A DNA stretch of 6,520 nt, taken from positions 1 to 6,520 of the forward strand of contig JAJZLA010000094.1 in NCBI GenBank assembly GCA_021803845.1. The letters run 5' to 3'. The notes under the pieces were generated by a model, which searched no databases, was not told the origin of the DNA, and worked only from the letters and a program-made list of their open reading frames with translations. The position numbers and the translations under genes are program-made. Below are positions 1 to 6,108 of this stretch, piece by piece; positions within the stretch are counted from its first letter, which is position 1, and each line of letters opens with the position of its first letter. Origin of the DNA: a bacterium. Lineage in GTDB: Bacteria; SZUA-79; Acidulodesulfobacterales; Acidulodesulfobacteraceae.

Positions 1-320
1 GTTATACTACGGAACCTGCAGGAACACCAACAGCAGCAGGAACTACCCTTGGAACCGCTAAAGGCGGATTTGCCGATATAGGTTTCCTGCCTAAAGGTAC
101 TCTTTATTTCTACTACGTAGTTACAACATCGGCTAATGCGAGTACGACCATTCCTGCAGGCGGTTTGAAAGCTGCACCAGCTGTTAATCCTACAAACGGC
201 ACTTGCGGCGCTGGATATGAAGCCGAGGCTTGGTCAAATTTTACTGGTTCTAATTTGCAGGGTTATGCAGTAAACGATTACACTACTTCGGCAAATTTAA
301 TTGCAGGTACAGCTTACTAA
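1..320 (+). CDS. Type IV pilin-like protein, C-terminal part (5' truncated by window edge)
   Basis: The frame read from base 3 is open for 105 codons and ends in TAA at 318-320; the start lies outside the window. The visible protein is rich in Gly, Ala, Ser and Thr, with few charged residues. It contains a segment of the form GFADIGFLPKGTLYFYYVV and ends with AWSNFTGSNLQGYAVNDY, which matches the layout of major pilin C-termini: a beta-strand rich head with 'F..IG..P.G...Y.Y.V', then a final '..G.l.G.w.v.d' strand. The hydrophobic N-terminal helix and prepilin cleavage site that would prove the assignment are not visible. The only Cys is in TNGTCGAG. Three Asn-X-Ser/Thr sequons (NAS, NGT, NFT) are present. 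Two GT-C-like glycosyltransferase genes follow, an arrangement known for pilin-modifying enzymes. Another secreted or surface beta-rich protein remains possible. Confidence 0.62.
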   Translation, partial: YTTEPAGTPTAAGTTLGTAKGGFADIGFLPKGTLYFYYVVTTSANASTTIPAGGLKAAPAVNPTNGTCGAGYEAEAWSNFTGSNLQGYAVNDYTTSANLIAGTAY

Positions 321-342
321 TCTCTACTACTACTGGCTTTAG

Positions 343-410
343 AAAAAAAAGTGTCAGATTTATTTATTCCTTTACTCCCGACTGCGTTTGACGCGGCCGG
401 GAGTTTTTGT
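343..410 (+). repeat. Dispersed repeat unit, copy 1 (gtgtcag leader plus terminator hairpin)
   Basis: An A-run is followed by gtgtcagatttatttatt and then an ACTCCCG...CGGGAGT hairpin with a T-tail. A second copy occurs at 4202-4268 in the same orientation. Between 351-405 and 4209-4263 only five of 55 positions differ (369, 370, 371, 379 and 390 in this copy), and no gaps are needed. The identity covers the AT-rich leader as well as the hairpin, so the two are related by descent and are not merely two similar terminators. The gtgtcag/ctgacac end resembles sequences that accompany REP-associated transposase (RAYT) elements; that comparison is from memory and is inference. Confidence 0.75.
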
Positions 411-416
411 TTTTTT
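374..416 (+). terminator. Strong rho-independent terminator of the pilin gene
   Basis: ACTCCCG (374-380) pairs with CGGGAGT (398-404). After one A/C mismatch, CTGCGT (382-387) pairs with ACGCGG (391-396), including one G.U pair, around a TTG loop. The stem is followed directly by TTTTTGTTTTTTT. It lies 54 bases behind the pilin stop and insulates the pilin from the membrane-protein genes downstream. Confidence 0.88.
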
Positions 417-439
417 ATTTCTTTTTTATATAACCGTTA

Positions 440-448
440 TGATATAAT
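440..448 (+). promoter_or_regulatory. Extended -10 promoter for the membrane-protein operon
   Basis: TGATATAAT contains a perfect TATAAT (443-448) preceded by the TGn extended -10 motif. No convincing -35 box is seen 16-18 bases upstream, which is usual for extended -10 promoters. Transcription would begin near 454-457, about 25 bases ahead of the ATG at 481. The promoter sits just behind the pilin terminator, so the operon is probably transcribed independently of the pilin. Confidence 0.5.
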
Positions 449-480
449 TTAATATTATTTTGTAATGCCTATGGAGTTTG

Positions 481-2388
481 ATGAAAAAATCGTTCCTTTC
501 AAACATTTCGATAATTTTCCTCTATTTTATAATATGGGTATATATGACATACCCTTTAGTTTTGCATTTTTCGTCCGTTATGCCCGGCAACGGAGGCGAC
601 GAATACTTAATGGCTTGGTTTTTCTGGGAGTTTTACCGTTCCGTTTTTATACTTCACAAACTGCCGTATTTTACGCATTTAGTTTATTATCCGCACGGCG
701 TTCCTTTGTATGTTACGACTGCTATGCCGGTTAATGCCGTAATAGCTTCCGTAATATATTTTTTTACCAAAAATTTAATACTTGCGTTTAACGTTCTTTT
801 CTTATCAGCCTCTATTTTAAACGCGTATTTTGCTTATCTTTTAGCCTATTATACGGTCCATAACAAAAAAGCCTCTTTTTTTGCGGGTCTGATATTTGCG
901 TTCTCTCCTATTTTAATAGAACAGGCAAGGTGGGGGGATATAAACATCTGGAGCGCATACGGTATTCCTTTATATATACTTTTCTTTAACAGGCTTTATA
1001 GAAACCCTAACCTAAAAAATGCCCTGCTTGCGGCTCTGGGGCTTTTTTTAGCTACGTATGCCGGTTTTTACGAGTTTACCGCGATGTTGTTTTTATATTC
1101 CGTATTTTTTATTTTATATAAATATATTTCAAACTACTCGGATTATAGAAAGTCTTTAATAAAAGGTCCTGAAAGTTCCGAATCTGTAAACGATATAAGC
1201 CGTAAAATAAAATCCCTGCTGAATAATCCTGCGCTTAACCGGCGGTATTTAAAATATCTGTCGGCAATGGTTTTATCTTTCGTTATAGTATCGTCGCCCA
1301 TGCTTCTGCCCGCTTTTTATTACGTTTATTTTAAGCCGCACCTTTTAAACTTTAATCCCAATCTTTTCTGGTCTAAGGCATATTCCTCTACCGTTATAAG
1401 CTTTTTTACGCCGCCCTTTTTTAACCGCCTGCTGATTAACTTTACCAAAGCAATATATTTTAACGGGATTTACCCCGTTATGTACAGGGGCGCAAATTCC
1501 GTCGATTTTTTAGGATATATCCCGCTTGTATTTTTTATAATAGCGGTAATAAAAATGAAAAGCGTTAAAGATAAGGAATTAAAATTTTATTTATCCGCTT
1601 TTATATTATTCGTATTAATGAGCCTGTCCCCTTTAATCCATATCGTAAACAACATAAGGGTATTCGACCCGTTTGTGTATTTATTGGATATTATGCCGGT
1701 TATTAAAGATATTCAGGAGTCCGGCAGGTATATGATAATAGGGTATCTGTTTTTCGGGATAGTATGCGCATACGGGATTAAGGCGTTTTTTGATTATTTA
1801 GGCGGTAAAATTAAAACAAACGAGAGAGCGGGCGGAAGCATTAAAAAAGTTTTAAGCGGGATTATGGTTATATTGATTTTTGCGGGGACTATTGCGGGAT
1901 ACTCCGCCTATCCGTTCGAGATGAGGGCGGAAAAGACATCGAGAGGCGTATATATTCTTAAAAAAGAACCTTACGGGGCGGTAATGACTATTCCTTTTAT
2001 GCAGGGCGGGTTTAAAATGTACGAACAGACTATTTATAATAAGCCGATGATAGGCGGCTATATAATAAGATACGGCTTCCACGACCTTTACAAAAAATAC
2101 CTGCCCGAAAGGTTTTACGACCTTAAAGGCATTCATTACAACGGAAACGGCATTAATCAGATTGTTATAAACAGGCTCGGCGACCCGTCCGATATTGCAA
2201 GAAATTTTAAATACCTTAAAATAGTCGGAGTAAAATATATTATAATTAAAAAAAATCTTCTTTCCCAGGAATACGGCTGGAGTAAAAGTAGGATAAAACG
2301 GATTGTAAGTGGATTAAAGCGGGACGCTTCCATCTTGAGCTTCATATATAGCGGAAAAAATATTATGATATTAAAACTTAAATTTTAA
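481..2388 (+). CDS. Multi-spanning GT-C-type glycosyltransferase-like membrane protein
   Basis: This 635-residue integral membrane protein has a first helix at about residues 8-29, then an external loop with the acidic pair D40-E41 in MPGNGGDEYLMAW and YYPHGVPLY at 69-77. Some ten further hydrophobic segments reach to about residue 475. A soluble C-terminal domain (476-635) carries MTIPFMQGG, YEQTIYNKPMIGGYIIR and LKIVGVKYIIIKK. This matches lipid-linked sugar transferases of the GT-C fold, where an acidic residue in the first loop is the usual catalytic candidate and the 'QT..kP..GGY.sR' and 'l...GVKYii' patterns recur in the C-terminal domain. ATG 481 is preferred over TTG 478 because GGAG at 473-476 is then four bases upstream; it would be one base from the TTG. 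It is first of two genes, 13 bases ahead of the next. Acceptor and donor are unknown; pilin or surface polysaccharide glycosylation is inferred from context. Confidence 0.72.
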   Translation: MKKSFLSNISIIFLYFIIWVYMTYPLVLHFSSVMPGNGGDEYLMAWFFWEFYRSVFILHKLPYFTHLVYYPHGVPLYVTTAMPVNAVIASVIYFFTKNLILAFNVLFLSASILNAYFAYLLAYYTVHNKKASFFAGLIFAFSPILIEQARWGDINIWSAYGIPLYILFFNRLYRNPNLKNALLAALGLFLATYAGFYEFTAMLFLYSVFFILYKYISNYSDYRKSLIKGPESSESVNDISRKIKSLLNNPALNRRYLKYLSAMVLSFVIVSSPMLLPAFYYVYFKPHLLNFNPNLFWSKAYSSTVISFFTPPFFNRLLINFTKAIYFNGIYPVMYRGANSVDFLGYIPLVFFIIAVIKMKSVKDKELKFYLSAFILFVLMSLSPLIHIVNNIRVFDPFVYLLDIMPVIKDIQESGRYMIIGYLFFGIVCAYGIKAFFDYLGGKIKTNERAGGSIKKVLSGIMVILIFAGTIAGYSAYPFEMRAEKTSRGVYILKKEPYGAVMTIPFMQGGFKMYEQTIYNKPMIGGYIIRYGFHDLYKKYLPERFYDLKGIHYNGNGINQIVINRLGDPSDIARNFKYLKIVGVKYIIIKKNLLSQEYGWSKSRIKRIVSGLKRDASILSFIYSGKNIMILKLKF

Positions 2389-2401
2389 CAATTATGAAAA
2401 T

Positions 2402-4093
2402 ATGAAAAAGATTTTAAAAGCAAGTTTGATTTCCGTTTTTGCCTTAACCGTTTTCGGACTCTGGCTCATTGCCCTTTTTCACATATCTAATCTCTGGAGA
2501 GGGGATTCCGATAACGCTTATTTAGTTATAGCCGGAAACGCCATAACTAAAGGAAATTATATTTTACGGGGATATTATCTGTCCCAGCTTGACCCGTTTT
2601 ATCCTATAGATATGTTTGTTAATGCCGCCTTTGTTAAACTGCTTGGTTTTAGACCGCTGGTAATGCACGCAGTCCCCGTCTTTTTATATGCCGTATTTAT
2701 TTTAATAGCCTGTTTTTATATTCCGCGTGAAAAAGACGAAGTAAACGGCAACGCCGGCTTAATATTTAAAACCGGTTTATTTTTATTCATAATTTTTTTG
2801 GTATTTCCTTCAAGAGGTTTGGCATTCTGGGCGCTTCAGGAAGGCATGCATCTTTCCGCCGTTATCGTTTCTCTTTTAGTTTTCCTATTAATAAATAAAT
2901 TTTTAAAAACGACTTCGCGTTTATCTTATTTATTTTTAACGGTAGCTTTTATAGTTTTAACCGCCGGTTTTGCAAACGATAACGTAAACGTCGTAATTTG
3001 CGGAGTTCCTTTGATAGTTTTAAGCATTGTTTTTATTGCCAAAGAAGTTATCGGAAAAGACGGAAATTATAACAATATCGGTAAGTATCTGCTTATAGTT
3101 TTATCCGTTATAACGGCTTATCTGCTTAAGGAGTTAATATTTTTAGCAATTAAGGCTGACGGCGGTTTTGTAACTGTTCCTTCAAGGCTTTCCATAGCCT
3201 TCGTCCGTTTAAAATTTTTCGTAAAAAACTTTTATTTTTATATAAACGGAATGTTAAATCTTTTGGGAATAAAAGTATTCGGCAAAAATCTATTTTCATT
3301 AAAAACAGTTATAGAAATTTTTAAGATTACGGGTTTAATTATATTTATATACGGAATTAAAACTACGGTAAAAAAAGTAAAAGAATTTAAAGATGATGAT
3401 TTTCTGGATATTTTACTGTTAGGCGGAATGCTATTTATGTCTTTAGGTTTTTTAATGAGTCAAATTCCCGTAAATAAGGCTTCTTCCAGATATTTAATGC
3501 CAGTAGCAGTTTTCGGATTTATTCTTATTATAAGAAATTTTGGATACGTAATAAACGGCTTTATGAAAAATAAAACCTTAGATATTATAAAGAAAGACGG
3601 CGTAAAAGTTAAAAATTTTAAACCTGTTTTTTTAGAAATCTCCGCCGCCTTCGTTTTCATGATTTACGCCGGTTCGTTTACCTTAAATTCTTTAGCCGTT
3701 ATTCCAAAAAGTCCGGTCAGACCTTTAGGGAAATGGCTCATAAGGCATAATTTAACATACGGTTACGGAACTTACTGGGATAGTTCTATAATTACGCTTA
3801 AAACCAAAGGTAAAGTAAAAGTTAGGCAGTTAATTTCCGGCGGTAACGGAATAGTTCCGTATAGATGGCTTTGCAATAAGAAATGGTATAAAGAGAAAGG
3901 ATTTTTTGTAATTTATACGGAACATTTTATATGGTTTGACAGACAGGCTATAATAAAAGTATTCGGCAAACCTTCAAAAGTTTATATAGAAGATTTTCAA
4001 GGGACGCTCGGGAAGCCTTACGGAAGGTCAAGCGGAAGAGGAACGCTTGCTCCGTACGTAATAATGGTGTATAAAAACGGGATTATGCCGTGA
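2402..4093 (+). CDS. Second GT-C-like multi-spanning membrane protein
   Basis: This 563-residue protein has an N-terminal helix (about 7-28), then a first external loop with RGDSDNAY, giving a DxD-like pair D35/D37. GYYLSQLDPFYPIDMFV follows at 57-73, and about eleven further hydrophobic segments run to about residue 434, including SSRYLMPVAVFGF near 361-373. The C-terminal soluble part (435-563) contains LTYGYGTYWDSSIITLKTKG, a pattern common behind the membrane core of bacterial GT-C-like proteins ('L.yGYg.YW.as.iT..s.g'). It probably transfers a sugar from a polyprenyl-phosphate carrier on the outer face of the inner membrane. It starts 13 bases behind the previous stop with no Shine-Dalgarno sequence visible, so translation may depend on coupling to the upstream gene. 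The two proteins share architecture but no obvious sequence identity. Membrane-protein call is firm; enzymatic function is inferred. Confidence 0.7.
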   Translation: MKKILKASLISVFALTVFGLWLIALFHISNLWRGDSDNAYLVIAGNAITKGNYILRGYYLSQLDPFYPIDMFVNAAFVKLLGFRPLVMHAVPVFLYAVFILIACFYIPREKDEVNGNAGLIFKTGLFLFIIFLVFPSRGLAFWALQEGMHLSAVIVSLLVFLLINKFLKTTSRLSYLFLTVAFIVLTAGFANDNVNVVICGVPLIVLSIVFIAKEVIGKDGNYNNIGKYLLIVLSVITAYLLKELIFLAIKADGGFVTVPSRLSIAFVRLKFFVKNFYFYINGMLNLLGIKVFGKNLFSLKTVIEIFKITGLIIFIYGIKTTVKKVKEFKDDDFLDILLLGGMLFMSLGFLMSQIPVNKASSRYLMPVAVFGFILIIRNFGYVINGFMKNKTLDIIKKDGVKVKNFKPVFLEISAAFVFMIYAGSFTLNSLAVIPKSPVRPLGKWLIRHNLTYGYGTYWDSSIITLKTKGKVKVRQLISGGNGIVPYRWLCNKKWYKEKGFFVIYTEHFIWFDRQAIIKVFGKPSKVYIEDFQGTLGKPYGRSSGRGTLAPYVIMVYKNGIMP

Positions 4094-4149
4094 AATAAAA
4101 AGCACTTAAATTTTTATTATTTTAAATTTTAAGATTATGAGGCAATAAA

Positions 4150-4203
4150 ATGGATGTAAAACCGGATATTGTTTTTTTATTAGGCGCGGGCGCTTCGAAA
4201 TAA
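4150..4203 (+). pseudogene. N-terminal remnant of a SIR2-like domain gene
   Basis: An ATG preceded by GAGG (4139-4142, seven bases away) opens a frame encoding MDVKPDIVFLLGAGASK and then a TAA stop at 4201-4203. 'VFLLGAGASK' is the first beta-strand and glycine-rich NAD-binding loop that begins SIR2/SIR2-like domains, which normally continue with a 'DAG.P' type sequence for 200 or more residues. Nothing after the stop in any frame resembles the rest of such a domain. The break coincides with the start of the dispersed repeat at 4202, whose first bases help make the stop codon. I read this as the intact translation start of a gene whose body was removed or displaced. SIR2-like proteins often act as NAD-consuming effectors in phage defence; which kind this was cannot be told. 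A functional 17-residue peptide is unlikely. Confidence 0.6.
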
Positions 4204-4268
4204 AAAAGGTGTCAGATTTATTTATTATCTTACTCCAGACTGCGTTTAACGCGGCCGGGAGTTTTTAT
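4202..4268 (+). repeat. Dispersed repeat unit, copy 2, at the SIR2 gene breakpoint
   Basis: This is the direct-orientation partner of the unit at 343-410: AAAAAAGGTGTCAG leader, AT-rich spacer, hairpin and T-tail. It has one extra G before gtgtcag, and the sequence beyond the T-run is unrelated to that after copy 1. The left boundary falls within a coding sequence, which suggests it arrived by insertion or by a recombination event that deleted the rest of the gene. No target-site duplication is evident by eye. Confidence 0.75.
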
Positions 4269-4270
4269 TT
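4232..4270 (+). terminator. Rho-independent terminator within repeat copy 2
   Basis: ACTCC and G (4232-4236, 4238) pair with C and GGAGT (4256, 4258-4262), leaving an A/G mismatch at 4237/4257. The inner CTGCGT/ACGCGG stem (4240-4245 with 4249-4254) is intact, and TTTTTATTT follows. It is slightly weaker than copy 1 but should still end transcripts of the upstream operon and the SIR2 remnant. Confidence 0.72.
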
Positions 4271-4453
4271 AGCCTTAATTTAAATTTTAAAATAAAGTAG
4301 GATAACCCTTATTGATAAAAAAATTTATTTATCTTGAGTGCTCTGCTTGAAAATTTGAGTATTTGATTTTCTTGTGATTATTTGGTTATTTATTATTTTA
4401 ATAGGTTGTGTCGATAAAATAAATTTTCTATTGTTGAATAAAACTTATAGAAC
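4271..4453. other. AT-rich non-coding stretch, nothing recognised
   Basis: No open frame with a ribosome site is found on either strand, and no trace of the missing SIR2-like body is visible. The stretch holds only low-complexity A/T runs and a weak GATAAA...TTTATC inverted pair near 4314-4333. Confidence 0.5.
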
Positions 4454-4481
4454 TTGAATTTCATGAAATTTGTTATATAAT
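4454..4481 (+). promoter_or_regulatory. Sigma-70-type promoter for the small ORF
   Basis: TTGAAT (4454-4459, four of six consensus bases) and a perfect TATAAT (4476-4481) are separated by 16 bases. Transcription would start near 4488, giving a leader of about 33 bases before the ATG at 4521. Confidence 0.55.
4457..4470. promoter_or_regulatory. 14-bp perfect palindrome in the promoter spacer, candidate operator
   Basis: AATTTCATGAAATT is exactly self-complementary. It begins in the last bases of the -35 box and fills most of the spacer up to the -10 box at 4476. A dimeric repressor bound here would block RNA polymerase. No regulator gene is identifiable in the window, and no second copy of the palindrome was noticed. 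Confidence 0.4.
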
Positions 4482-4520
4482 AAATATATAAAAATTATCT
4501 AAAATTAAAAGAGGTTAAAA

Positions 4521-4649
4521 ATGTTAACAATATTAAGTTTATTTATTCCAATGGATAAAAATACGAGGCTAATTGTGACAACTGTCGGACTAATATTAGA
4601 TGCTGCAATAATAGAAAACTTATTTTTTAAACAAATAAAACAATACTAA
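4521..4649 (+). CDS. Small hydrophobic protein of 42 residues, unknown function
   Basis: ATG 4521 to TAA 4647-4649 encodes MLTILSLFIPMDKNTRLIVT, then TVGLILDAAIIENLFFKQIK and QY. AGAGG at 4510-4514 is a good ribosome site six bases upstream of the ATG. With a promoter at 4454-4481 and a terminator-like hairpin at 4657-4688, this is a compact single-gene unit, which argues that the ORF is real despite its size. The protein has a short hydrophobic start, a polar turn (DKNTR), one longer hydrophobic stretch (about residues 17-31) and a basic tail (KQIKQ). It could be a small membrane protein or a peptide of the type I toxin kind. I recognise no family. Function is not assigned. Confidence 0.55.
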   Translation: MLTILSLFIPMDKNTRLIVTTVGLILDAAIIENLFFKQIKQY

Positions 4650-4656
4650 CACTAAA

Positions 4657-4690
4657 AAATTAAGGGTATTTATTTATTCCCTCAATTTCG
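4657..4690 (+). terminator. Hairpin terminator behind the small ORF
   Basis: AAATTAAGGG (4657-4666) pairs with CCCTCAATTT (4679-4688) with a single A/C mismatch and a 12-base loop. It starts seven bases after the stop codon. The downstream T-run is short (TTTCGTT, partly inside the stem), so termination may be inefficient. Confidence 0.45.
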
Positions 4691-4724
4691 TTAGGGTTTG
4701 TCGATTTTAAGTATTTAAAATTAA

Positions 4725-4805
4725 GGTATCGGTTGATCTATCACCGGAATAGTGGTTTTACCTAACCGCAGTACCGTGGATTATTATATAAATTTCACCA
4801 CTGCC
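4725..4805 (+). ncRNA. Candidate structured RNA or multi-hairpin DNA element
   Basis: This patch is visibly richer in G and C than its surroundings and has several complementary segments. CGGT (4730-4733) pairs with ACCG (4743-4746). GTGGTT (4752-4757) pairs with AACCGC (4764-4769) around a TTACCT loop. GGTA (4725-4728) pairs with TACC (4772-4775), enclosing both hairpins like a three-way junction. GTGG (4776-4779) can pair with CCAC (4798-4801). It has no coding frame and no convincing promoter of its own on either strand, and matches no RNA family I know. The strand is uncertain; the stems form on both. Confidence 0.22.
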
Positions 4806-4822
4806 AATTTTTAATCTATAGT

Positions 4823-4847
4823 AAAAATTCAAGTTAAATTTAAACTT
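4823..4847 (-). terminator. Weak hairpin plus T-run behind the cyclase-like gene
   Basis: Read on the minus strand, AAGTT and AACTT (4843-4847 and 4831-4835) form a five-pair stem with a seven-base loop, followed by GAATTTTT. It lies about 20 bases past the TAG stop. The stem is short and AT-rich, so this is a tentative call. Confidence 0.25.
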
Positions 4848-4865
4848 AAAAACTTTTTATCCGTA

Positions 4866-6047
4866 CTAATCATATGTACAGTGTACAATTCCTTCTATAT
4901 CAAGTTTCTCTTGTAATACTTTCAATGCAGCTTGATGAGCAACTTTGTCTACGTTTAACTCTTGCCTATCATGCATATCATATATAGAAACAGCTAATCC
5001 TTTTTCTGATCCTAAATTAATTATGCTAATACTAACCCTTTTTAGTTTACTTGAAATGTTTAATAAAAATCTGCCCAATTTACTGCGAGCATCAATGTCA
5101 AGGATTATTGTAGCGTTGCCACATTCGAAAGTAAGTTTTTCAGTATCTAAGGCATTTATTTTGATGTATTCTTTTGCTGCTTTTGCACCCGCATTTTTTG
5201 CCTTTGTAATTATATTGAACATTTGTTTTTCCGTAGGAGCGTTTATACCGTAACCCTTATAACCCTCTAAAATCCTTTTATTTGCTTTTGACCAATCAAA
5301 ATCGGGACAAATCACACCCAAGTTAAAATTATTTTTTTTTAATTCATCAAGTATATAACCATAACGAACATAATAGAACTCCCAAGCCTTCTGATACTTA
5401 TTTTTAAGTTCTTTATCTTTAAAACGGAACATATTTTTATAAATATCATTAAGTATTTTAATATCTTCTGCTAAATTCCAACTAAAATCTAAAGATTCCA
5501 ATACAACTCTGTCCATCGGTATATCGCCCAAGTAACCATCTATCAAGGAATCTAAAGACTGGGTCAAATAAACAAAACTCAAGTCATTACTGTAACTTCT
5601 AGTATGGAAAATCCTGTTATATTTCTGGCAATGTTTATCAATAAAAAGACCGTAAAATAATCCGAGCTTTTTGTTTTTTTCCATATTATGCGATTTTATC
5701 AGCGCATTGCCAAAAAATCCTTCAAAATTATCCCCTCTGCTATATTCAAAGTAATCATATATCAATATTGCTCTAAAAAAAATATTCTTTCCTATTATTC
5801 TATATAAAAAGTCCTGAACAAACTCAATCATGTACATGACTATATATTCATTGTGTTTATCGGTTAAAGGATCTACGCTATTAAAAACAATTATTGTATC
5901 TGAAAAAATCATTACTTTAAATGAATGATGCTTGTGAAGATTTAGTTTATCAAAAATATTGAAGATTCTCCTGACCTTCATATGATCTTTTTTTACAATA
6001 TCAGAAAAACCCAAAATATCGATATATAGTAAATATTTCTTTTCCAT
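4866..6047 (-). CDS. Class III nucleotidyl-cyclase-like fold protein with unknown C-terminal domain
   Basis: This is a 393-residue soluble protein. Residues 5-18 read YLLYIDILGFSDIV and 45-55 read VMIFSDTIIVF. Residues 90-137 carry FFRAILIYDYF, then FEGFFGNALIKSHNMEKN and LGLFYGLFID. This order (D.LGF, SD(T/S)I, 'lRg.i..G', 'FG.al..a..lE', 'prI.id') characterises a widespread, mostly uncharacterised family whose fold resembles class III cyclases. D10 and D50 are placed like the two metal-binding Asp of those enzymes. Residues 155-265 are mixed helical with many Tyr and Lys; 270-393 form a separate alpha/beta region (APTEKQMFNIITKAKNAGAK, ECGNATIILDID, VSISIINLG, LAVSIYDMHD) that I do not recognise. 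No Shine-Dalgarno precedes ATG 6047; the stop is TAG. No signal peptide or membrane helix is seen. Catalysis, and any second-messenger product, are unproven. Confidence 0.7.
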   Translation of the reverse strand: MEKKYLLYIDILGFSDIVKKDHMKVRRIFNIFDKLNLHKHHSFKVMIFSDTIIVFNSVDPLTDKHNEYIVMYMIEFVQDFLYRIIGKNIFFRAILIYDYFEYSRGDNFEGFFGNALIKSHNMEKNKKLGLFYGLFIDKHCQKYNRIFHTRSYSNDLSFVYLTQSLDSLIDGYLGDIPMDRVVLESLDFSWNLAEDIKILNDIYKNMFRFKDKELKNKYQKAWEFYYVRYGYILDELKKNNFNLGVICPDFDWSKANKRILEGYKGYGINAPTEKQMFNIITKAKNAGAKAAKEYIKINALDTEKLTFECGNATIILDIDARSKLGRFLLNISSKLKRVSISIINLGSEKGLAVSIYDMHDRQELNVDKVAHQAALKVLQEKLDIEGIVHCTYD

Positions 6048-6108
6048 TAGGGTATTAATAAAAAGATATCTGGTTTATTTAATTTCCGTTCAGCATAAGG
6101 GTTATTTT

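Noticed and set aside
465..734. 89-codon plus-strand frame starting MPMEFDEK
   Set aside because: It overlaps the start of the large membrane-protein gene in another frame, has an Arg-rich low-quality composition and no ribosome site, and ends inside that gene. It is a shadow frame.
1852..2345. Two minus-strand frames of 94 and 62 codons
   Set aside because: Both lie antisense inside the first membrane-protein gene, with no ribosome site and no recognisable protein features.
3460..3660. Minus-strand frame of 66 codons
   Set aside because: Antisense shadow of the second membrane-protein gene.
4094..4140. AT-rich inverted pair CTTAAATTT / AAATTTTAAG behind the second membrane gene as a terminator
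   Set aside because: The stem is A/T only, imperfect, and has no T-run after it. The repeat-borne hairpin at 4232-4270 is the better terminator.
4690..4768. Integron attC-like site (GTTAGGG ... ACCTAAC)
   Set aside because: The order of the core-like heptamers is the reverse of an attC site, one heptamer fails the GTTRRRY consensus, and there is no integrase or cassette organisation.
4945..5253. Plus-strand frame of 102 codons
   Set aside because: It is antisense to the well-supported cyclase-like gene and its apparent hydrophobicity is a by-product of the opposite strand.
4302..6105. 11-bp inverted pair ATAACCCTTAT (4302-4312) and ATAAGGGTTAT (6095-6105) flanking the small ORF and cyclase-like gene
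   Set aside because: Pairs of this length are expected by chance in an AT-rich window of this size, and a close match also occurs inside the coding sequence near 5251. The similarity does not extend and no target duplication is seen.
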